DNA of 12,309 bases, taken from positions 1-12,309 of the forward strand of contig JAAXHF010000605.1 of assembly GCA_012271025.1 (NCBI GenBank). The letters run 5' to 3'. Below the pieces are notes generated by a model, which worked only from the letters and a program-made list of their open reading frames with translations, searched no databases and was not told the origin of the DNA. This DNA comes from Deltaproteobacteria bacterium (GTDB lineage: Bacteria; Desulfobacterota_B; Binatia; Bin18). Each line of letters opens with the position of its first letter. Positions within the stretch are counted from its first letter, which is position 1. Below, one piece after another: positions 6,074-10,989 of the stretch. The translations under genes and the position numbers were made by a program.

Positions 6074-7648
6074 ATGACCCAACAGCAGGAGCGGTGGGGG
6101 AGTCGGGTCGGCATCATTCTGGCCGTTGCCGGCTCGGCCGTCGGGCTGGGCAACTTCCTGCGCTTTCCTGGCCAGGCCGCCCAGCACGGCGGCGGGGCGT
6201 TCATGATTCCCTACCTGTGCGCCCTGCTCTTTCTGGGCATTCCGCTGTGCTGGGCGGAGTGGACCATGGGCCGCTACGGCGGGCGCAAGGGCCTGCACTC
6301 CGCCCCGTCCATCCTGGGCATGATCGGCAGAGGCGCCCCGGCCCGCTACCTGGGCGTGCTGGGCATCCTCGCCCCGCTACTGGTCAACATGTACTACGTG
6401 CTGATCGAGGCGTGGTGCCTGCGCTATTTCCTGGCCTATCTGACCAGCGACCTCGACCTCGGCTCCGACCCCGCCCAATACGCGGCCCGCTCGGCCGATT
6501 TCTTTCGCACGATCAGCGGCGACGACGCCAACGGCCTGATCCCGGACGGCGGCGCCGGGCTGGCGTTTCTGCTGTTCGTCATCGGCTTCAACCTGTGGTT
6601 CATTCGCCGCGGCCTGGCCAAAGGCATTGAAACCTTCTGCAAGATCGCCATGCCGGCCCTGATCGTGTGCGCCCTGATCGTGCTGGTCCGCGTCCTGACC
6701 CTGGGCACGCCCGACCCGGCCCGGCCCGACCAGAACGTGCTGGCCGGCCTGGGCTTCATGTGGAACCCCGACCTGTCTCATCTGGGCGACTTCCAGACCT
6801 GGCTGGCGGCCGCCGGACAGGTCTTTTTCAGCATCGGGGTCGGCTTTGGCATTATCCTGAACTATGCCTCGTATCTGACCAAAAACGACGACGTGGTCCT
6901 GTCCGGGCTGACCGCCTCGGCCACCAACGAGTTCTGCGAGGTGGCACTCGGCGGCCTGATCACCATTCCGGCCGCCTTCATATTTGTCGGGGTCGGCCTG
7001 GCGGTCGGCTCCACCTTCGGCCTCGGCTTTCAGACCCTGCCCATCGTCTTCGCCTCCATGGGCGAGTTTGGCCGTCTGATCGGAGCAATCTGGTTTTTCA
7101 TGCTCTTTCTGGCCGCAGTCACCAGCTCGCTGTCCATGCTCCAGCCGGTGTTTGCCTTCCTGGCCGAAGCCCTGGGCCTGTCCCGCTCCAGAGCCCTGGT
7201 GTATCTGGGCGGCCTGAGCTGCCTGGGCTCGCTGTGGGTGCTGTACTTCAGCCGCGGACAGGTCGCCCTCAACACCATGGACTTCTGGGTCGGCACCCTG
7301 GCCATTGTCATCCTGGCCACCGTCCAGAGCGTGTGCTTCAGCTGGATATTCGGCATCGACAGGGGCCTGGCCGAGGCGCATACCGGGGCGCAGCTGCGGA
7401 TTCCGGGCGTTTTCCGCTTTGTCATGAAGTATGTGTCGCCGGCCTATCTACTGGTCGTCCTGGTCGGCTTCTGTCTCCAGAGCCTGCCGGACTATGTCCG
7501 GGGCTTGGCCGACAACGCGGTCGCCGGCTGGACCCTGGGATTTATCGGGCTGATCCTGGTCCTGCTGGTGGTCATCACCAGAATCGGAGAGCGACGTTGG
7601 CGGGCGGCCGGGCTGGATATTGACGGACGCCTGCCGCCGAACGACTGA
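6074..7648 (+). CDS. NSS/SNF-family sodium-dependent amino-acid transporter
   Basis: The 524-residue polytopic membrane protein has the neurotransmitter:sodium symporter signature in TM1, GSAVGLGNFLRFP (20-32), where the helix unwinds around substrate and Na+. TM6 carries FFSIGVGFG (251-259) and TM8 carries TSSLSMLQP (350-358), the region that supplies Na2 ligands in LeuT. About 11-12 hydrophobic helices can be counted. The family imports amino acids or related solutes in a LeuT fold. The canonical NIWRFPY of TM1 reads NFLRFPG here, changing Trp to Leu and Tyr to Gly next to the substrate site. The start lies three bases after the oxidoreductase stop with no strong Shine-Dalgarno, so reinitiation is likely. 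A MetS-like subunit follows 15 bases on, as in the methionine/alanine importer MetPS of Corynebacterium. Confidence 0.93.
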   Translation: MTQQQERWGSRVGIILAVAGSAVGLGNFLRFPGQAAQHGGGAFMIPYLCALLFLGIPLCWAEWTMGRYGGRKGLHSAPSILGMIGRGAPARYLGVLGILAPLLVNMYYVLIEAWCLRYFLAYLTSDLDLGSDPAQYAARSADFFRTISGDDANGLIPDGGAGLAFLLFVIGFNLWFIRRGLAKGIETFCKIAMPALIVCALIVLVRVLTLGTPDPARPDQNVLAGLGFMWNPDLSHLGDFQTWLAAAGQVFFSIGVGFGIILNYASYLTKNDDVVLSGLTASATNEFCEVALGGLITIPAAFIFVGVGLAVGSTFGLGFQTLPIVFASMGEFGRLIGAIWFFMLFLAAVTSSLSMLQPVFAFLAEALGLSRSRALVYLGGLSCLGSLWVLYFSRGQVALNTMDFWVGTLAIVILATVQSVCFSWIFGIDRGLAEAHTGAQLRIPGVFRFVMKYVSPAYLLVVLVGFCLQSLPDYVRGLADNAVAGWTLGFIGLILVLLVVITRIGERRWRAAGLDIDGRLPPND

Positions 7649-7663
7649 ACGGGGAGTGGAGCG

Positions 7664-7786
7664 ATGACGGCTGGGGGCTGGATTTTCATGCTGACATCGG
7701 TCGGTTTTGTGCTGGGGCTGGTCGGGTTCTGTTTTTACCGGGTGTTGACCGGGTCGGGACCGCGCCGGCCAGAGGATGACTCGTAG
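7664..7786 (+). CDS. MetS-like small subunit of the NSS transporter
   Basis: This 40-residue ORF encodes MTAGGWIFMLTSVGFVLGLV followed by GFCFYRVLTGSG and an acidic tail, PRRPEDDS. It is one transmembrane helix (about residues 5-26) with a short polar C-terminus. Length, single helix and position directly after an NSS transporter match the MetS-type small subunits (methionine/alanine import family) required by MetP for transport in Corynebacterium glutamicum. GGGGAG at 7651-7656 stands seven bases before the ATG, and the gap to the transporter stop is 15 bases. The start of a nine-base-stem hairpin includes its stop codon. The gene is short enough to be missed by automated calling. Confidence 0.75.
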   Translation: MTAGGWIFMLTSVGFVLGLVGFCFYRVLTGSGPRRPEDDS

Positions 7787-7806
7787 GGTGATAGAGCATC
7801 ACCCTA
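7784..7806 (+). terminator. hairpin at the end of the five-gene operon (possible terminator)
   Basis: TAGGGTGAT (7784-7792) and ATCACCCTA (7798-7806) make a perfect nine-base stem with loop AGAGC. The left arm begins with the TAG stop of the MetS-like gene. No T-tract follows, so it is not a classical intrinsic terminator. It could instead stabilise the 3' end of the message or mark the edge of an inserted element. Confidence 0.45.
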
Positions 7807-7830
7807 CAACGCTCCTACTCGTGACCGCTG

Positions 7831-7904
7831 GCCGGACGGCGAGAGCGGGCTGCTAACCACTTCTTGAAAGAGGTCTGGCTCTCGCCGGAGGGTCGTCCGG
7901 CGAG
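7831..7904. repeat. complex inverted repeat with two competing foldings
   Basis: The arm GCCGGACGGCGAGAGC (7831-7846) is complementary to two blocks on the right: GCTCTCGC (7878-7885) and CGTCCGGC (7894-7901), separated by an eight-base bulge. The right side can also fold alone, since CTCGCCGGA (7881-7889) and TCCGGCGAG (7896-7904) form a perfect nine-base stem with a six-base loop. Such GC-rich structure in an intergenic stretch resembles a REP-type element or the subterminal end of an insertion sequence. No transposase is present. Confidence 0.5.
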
Positions 7905-7917
7905 CAGGCTTGCAACG

Positions 7918-8054
7918 CTAGAGCAGTTTCGGTGATTGCCGATGCGTCTGAAGAGGCGGGCGGGACGCCCGCACTCCCAGCTTCCCCGCCCGCAGCATAC
8001 TCTGCCGACTTCGCCCCTCCGGCCATGACTCACCATAGCGTGAACCTGCTCTAA
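7918..8054. mobile_element. MITE-like element with terminal inverted repeats, no transposase
   Basis: CTAGAGCAGTTTC (7918-7930) and GAACCTGCTCTAA (8042-8054) are inverted repeats that agree at 11 of 13 positions and bound about 137 bases. The interior has no ORF of note but holds a GC-rich hairpin. ACG occurs just outside the left end (7915-7917) and at the right end (8054-8056), a possible three-base target duplication, though that short a match may be chance. Size, inverted ends and lack of coding content fit a non-autonomous transposable element. Copy number in the genome would decide it. Confidence 0.45.
7956..7972. repeat. GC-rich hairpin inside the MITE-like element
   Basis: GCGGGCG (7956-7962) and CGCCCGC (7966-7972) form a perfect seven-base stem closed by GGA. 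Such GCGGGCGGGACGCCCGC cores recur in intergenic repeats of several GC-rich bacterial genomes as I remember them. Here the core is enclosed by the inverted repeats at 7918 and 8054. Confidence 0.55.
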
Positions 8055-8114
8055 CGGCTGGGTTTGACTTCCAAAGCCTCTACCAAGCCCGAGACAAGTC
8101 AAGCCTGTAACTCC

Positions 8115-8183
8115 TTATTCCGTTTCGTCAAGCCCAGCCGCCTTTGCCAATAGCAATTTGTAGTCACGATAGTCATCGCTCAT
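8115..8183 (-). CDS. doubtful 22-residue small ORF
   Basis: The frame encodes MSDDYRDYKLLLAKAAGLDETE. Its ATG overlaps the stop of the frame ending at 8180 by four bases (ATGA), an arrangement common between real cotranscribed genes. Composition is polar and balanced, unlike the random Arg/Gly/Pro frames of this GC-rich DNA. No Shine-Dalgarno of note stands at the right distance, and no homologue is recognised. It may be the leading part of a gene cut off by later insertion or deletion, or chance. Confidence 0.2.
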   Translation of the reverse strand: MSDDYRDYKLLLAKAAGLDETE

Positions 8184-8355
8184 GTTTCATCCTCGTATGT
8201 CTGCTGGTCGCGGCGGGCCATGCGGCCAGCGAAGTAGATGCGCCTGTCGTAAAAGCACGCTGCTCTTTGATGGCGTGGGGCGCGTCATCCCATCCGGCCT
8301 CTTGGAGCTTCGGGACAACGAACTTGCGGCAGGTATCGGCTTCGGTCAGCGGCAC
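8180..8355 (-). pseudogene. fragment of type I restriction endonuclease HsdR N-terminus, frameshifted
   Basis: From the GTG at 8355 the minus strand encodes V-P-L-T-E-A-D-T-C-R-K, then FVVPKLQEAGWDDAPHAIKE and Q-R-A-F. This resembles the N-terminus of HsdR-like subunits (TEADTCR.YV.PKL..AGWD..PHSI.EQ..FTDGRI). After the TTTT run near 8241-8244 the homology-like reading (YDRRIYFAGRMARR) continues one frame over, as if one T had been lost, and ends at a TGA (8180-8182). The PD-(D/E)XK nuclease and helicase domains, some 900 residues, are missing. AGGAAGAG stands upstream of the GTG. It begins 16 bases after the end of the dehydrogenase gene on the same strand. No hsdM or hsdS is in the window. 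The call rests on remembered family pattern. Confidence 0.5.
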
Positions 8356-8371
8356 GCAGGCCCCACTCTTC

Positions 8372-9496
8372 CTAACCGCGCAGGCGCTGCGGCGACAGGC
8401 CGGCGGCCGAGATGCCGAGCTTGACCAGCGGTTCGGGCAGCGGGCGACCGAGCAGCAGGGCGCTGCACGCCTGACCCATAGCCGCCGCAGTCTGGATACC
8501 GTAGCCGCCCTGGCCCGCCAGCCAGAAAAACCCGGGTGCGCTGGCGTCGAAGCCGCCGACCAACTCGCCATCAGCCACAAAAGAACGCAGCCCGGCCCAG
8601 GTCCGGGCCGGCCGCCGAATGGTCAGGCTTGTCGCCGCTTCGATACGGGCGATGCCGGTCGCGATATCGAGTTCTTCGGGCCGCACGTCGTGGGGAACGG
8701 TCGGGTCAACATTGGCCGGCGAGCCGAGCAACATCCCGGCCTCGGGCTTGAAGTAGAACAGCTCGGCGGCATCCACAACGGTCGGCCAGGCGCCGATATC
8801 CATCCCCTCGGGCGGGGCGAAGATGAACGCGCTGCGCCGCTTGGGCACGAGGCCGACCGGCGGCACCCCGGCCAGCTTGGCAATCTCGTCGCACCACGCC
8901 CCGGCGGCATTGACCACGCTGTCGGCCTCAAACACACCGGCCGTTGTCTCGAGCCGCCAGCCCTCGGCCCGACGGCTCAGGCCGGTCACCTCGGCCGAGG
9001 TGAGCACCTGTCCGCCGTTGTGGCGGATGCCGCTCAGAAACCCCTGGTGCAGGCTGTTCACATCAATATCGGCCGGGTCGGCCTCGTAGATAGCGCCGGC
9101 CACGTATTCGGCTCGCAGCACGGGCAGGCGAGCCTGAGCCTCGGCCGCAGATAAACGGACGACCTCGGAGCCGCCCTCGCGCGCGATCGCATACGCCTCG
9201 TCGAGCAGGCCGAGCTGGGCCTCGGTGCCGATCATCAGCACGCCGCGTGGGCTCAGAATAGGCGATTCGGTAAAACCTGCGGGCGGCGCTTCGTAGAATG
9301 CCCGGCTGGCCCGGGTGAGCGCCCTGACCAGGGGCGGCCCATAGGTTTCGATGAACATCGCCGCCGAGCGGCCGGTGGTGTGATAGCCCGGCTGCTCTTC
9401 CTGTTCGAGCACGAGGACCGATGCGTGCTGGGACAGCCAGTAGCCAACCGACGCGCCGGCGATCCCCGCCCCAATAACGACAAAACGAGTGTGCAT
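8372..9496 (-). CDS. DauA-like FAD-dependent D-amino-acid dehydrogenase
   Basis: The 374-residue protein has the length of D-arginine dehydrogenase DauA of Pseudomonas and resembles it end to end: Rossmann GAGIAGAS (9-16), E31 for the FAD ribose, GYHTTGRSAA (37-46), VNAAGAWCD, PKRRSAFIFAPP, MLLGSPAN, TWAGLRSFVADG, GYGIQTAAAMG and a final SPQRL. DauA oxidises D-amino acids to 2-oxo acids and ammonia using FAD and an electron acceptor other than O2. Aligned by memory to DauA, Tyr53 is kept (Y52). His48 is Met (M47), and Glu87, which binds the guanidinium of D-arginine, is Val (V86). The substrate is therefore probably not arginine; a neutral D- or N-methyl amino acid is likelier. AGGAAGG lies about six bases before ATG 9496. 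It is divergent from the amidase gene across 80 bases. Confidence 0.88.
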   Translation of the reverse strand: MHTRFVVIGAGIAGASVGYWLSQHASVLVLEQEEQPGYHTTGRSAAMFIETYGPPLVRALTRASRAFYEAPPAGFTESPILSPRGVLMIGTEAQLGLLDEAYAIAREGGSEVVRLSAAEAQARLPVLRAEYVAGAIYEADPADIDVNSLHQGFLSGIRHNGGQVLTSAEVTGLSRRAEGWRLETTAGVFEADSVVNAAGAWCDEIAKLAGVPPVGLVPKRRSAFIFAPPEGMDIGAWPTVVDAAELFYFKPEAGMLLGSPANVDPTVPHDVRPEELDIATGIARIEAATSLTIRRPARTWAGLRSFVADGELVGGFDASAPGFFWLAGQGGYGIQTAAAMGQACSALLLGRPLPEPLVKLGISAAGLSPQRLRG

Positions 9497-9521
9497 CGCA
9501 ACCCTTCCTCAAGGCCAAGCG

Positions 9522-9550
9522 TTGAATATCCACCGCCTTTCGTCAACAAT
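9522..9550 (+). promoter_or_regulatory. candidate sigma-70 promoter of the amidase-peptidase operon
   Basis: TTGAAT (9522-9527) and AACAAT (9545-9550) each match four of six consensus bases and are spaced by exactly 17. Transcription would begin near 9557, leaving a leader of about 20 bases that contains the GGAGG (9564-9568) of the amidase gene. The 80-base gap must also hold the promoter of the divergent dehydrogenase gene. Confidence 0.35.
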
Positions 9551-9576
9551 ACGACGCAACGGCGGAGGATAACACC

Positions 9577-10974
9577 ATGACACCATCCGACCTCGTCCAA
9601 CTCGGCATTACTGATATTGTGGATTTGGTCCAGACCCGTCAACTCTCCCCGGTCGAACTCATTGACAGCTATCTGGAGCGGATCGACGCCTGCAACGCCA
9701 GCCTGAACGTCTACCTCACGGTCATGGCCGAGGAGGCCCGAGCGGAGGCCCGAGCGGCCGAGCGAGCACTGCGCGACACGGACGGCCTGGGTCCGTTGCA
9801 CGGCGTACCCATTGCGCTGAAAGACAACTACGCCGTTGCCGGCGTGCGGATGACGGCCGGCAGCCGCTTCTTGCACGACCACGTCGCGGCGACAGACGCC
9901 GAGGTCGTCACCCGCCTGCGGGCGGCCGGAGCCATTGTGCTGGGCAAGCTGAACATGCACGAGTGGGCGATCGGCGCCACCACCCGCAACCCGCACTACG
10001 GCGCGTGTCGCAACCCCTGGGATGCCGACCGGATTCCCGGTGGCTCCAGCGGCGGCTCGGGCGTGGCCGTGGCCGCGGATATGGCGGCGGCCAGCCTGGG
10101 GACAGACACCGGCGGCTCGGTCCGCATCCCGGCGGCCCTGAACGGCGTGTGCGGCTTGCGCCCGACGGTCGGCCGGATCAGCAACCGGGGGGTGATACCG
10201 GTCAGCTGGACGTTTGATACGGTCGGCCCGCTGGCCAGGCGGGCCGAGGATGTGGCCCACCTGCTGCAAACGCTGGCCGGTTACGATGCCGAGGATCTGA
10301 CTTGTGTCAATCAGCCTGCCAGCGACTATCTGTCCGGCCTGCGCCAGGGGGTGCAGGGCCTGCGCATCGGTCTGCTCGGCGGCCATTTTCAGACCGAGCC
10401 CCAGCCCGAGGTCAGGGACGCCATCAGCCGAGCGGCCCGGGTGTATGCAAACCTCGGCGCCCAGATCGAGGAGCTGGAGCTGGCCGAGGCCGAAATGACG
10501 ATCGAACGCACCAGCGAAATGCTGTTGGCCGAAGCCGCAGCCTACCATCAACCCCGGCTGGCCGAGCGGGCCGAAGATTTTGGGCCAGACGTGTTGACCC
10601 GGCTGCGGATCGGCGCCGGGGTCAGCGGCAGTCAGTACGCGCGCAACCGTCAGGAGCAGCGCCGCTGGCAACGGGAGCTGGACCGGGCCTTTGCCCGTTT
10701 CGATATATTGCTGGCCCCGACCTGCGGCATGCCCGCGCCTGGTATTGAATCCAGTGAGGGCGTTGAAACCACCCGCCTGCTGACCCGCTTCACCTATCCG
10801 TTCAGCCTGGCCGAAGTGCCGGTGCTGAGCCTGCCGTGCGGGTTCAGCGACGGTCTGCCGGTCGGCCTGCAACTGGTTGCCCCGCACTGGCAGGAAGCCC
10901 GGCTGTTGCGGGCGGCCTGGGCCTATCAGCAGGAAACCGACTGGCACCTGCAACGTCCCACCGCTCAGCCCTGA
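9577..10974 (+). CDS. amidase-signature family hydrolase
   Basis: The 465-residue protein has the complete Ser-cisSer-Lys triad: K82 in ALKDN, S157 in the glycine/serine-rich GGSSGGS loop (155-161) and S181 in DTGGSVRIP (177-185). The spacings of 75 and 24 residues equal those of fatty acid amide hydrolase. Other family marks are PLHGVPIALKD, VLGKLNMHEWA and GLRPTVGRIS. Members hydrolyse carboxamides through an acyl-serine, and GatA is the tRNA-dependent branch. No gatB or gatC is adjacent, so a catabolic amidase is likelier. No signal peptide is seen, so it is cytosolic. GGAGG at 9564-9568 supports the ATG at 9577. It precedes the peptidase gene by 15 bases, suggesting one transcript for amide and peptide breakdown. 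The substrate is unknown. Confidence 0.92.
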   Translation: MTPSDLVQLGITDIVDLVQTRQLSPVELIDSYLERIDACNASLNVYLTVMAEEARAEARAAERALRDTDGLGPLHGVPIALKDNYAVAGVRMTAGSRFLHDHVAATDAEVVTRLRAAGAIVLGKLNMHEWAIGATTRNPHYGACRNPWDADRIPGGSSGGSGVAVAADMAAASLGTDTGGSVRIPAALNGVCGLRPTVGRISNRGVIPVSWTFDTVGPLARRAEDVAHLLQTLAGYDAEDLTCVNQPASDYLSGLRQGVQGLRIGLLGGHFQTEPQPEVRDAISRAARVYANLGAQIEELELAEAEMTIERTSEMLLAEAAAYHQPRLAERAEDFGPDVLTRLRIGAGVSGSQYARNRQEQRRWQRELDRAFARFDILLAPTCGMPAPGIESSEGVETTRLLTRFTYPFSLAEVPVLSLPCGFSDGLPVGLQLVAPHWQEARLLRAAWAYQQETDWHLQRPTAQP

Positions 10975-10989
10975 ACAGAGGAGTGTGAC

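Larger units (their letters stand above)
7787..8179. other. non-coding stretch after the operon, rich in inverted repeats
   Basis: No convincing gene is visible apart from a doubtful 22-codon reading frame at its right end. The stretch holds, in order, the operon-end hairpin, the complex inverted repeat and a MITE-like unit enclosing a GC-rich hairpin, followed by about 60 plain bases. A longer minus-strand frame over 7815-8102 (95 codons) reads through the repeats, has a low-complexity composition rich in Arg, Gly and Ser, and has no recognisable domain. I read it as non-coding. Confidence 0.6.

Noticed and set aside
7831..8054. CRISPR-like or integron attC-like repeat array
   Set aside because: The repeats are inverted and single, without regular direct-repeat spacing, and no cas or integrase gene is present.
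7815..8102. 95-codon minus-strand frame in the intergenic region
   Set aside because: It reads through three inverted repeats, has low-complexity content, and shows no recognisable domain.
8144..9154. 336-codon plus-strand frame opposite the D-amino-acid dehydrogenase
   Set aside because: Antisense to a gene that matches DauA from end to end; no domain is visible in it.
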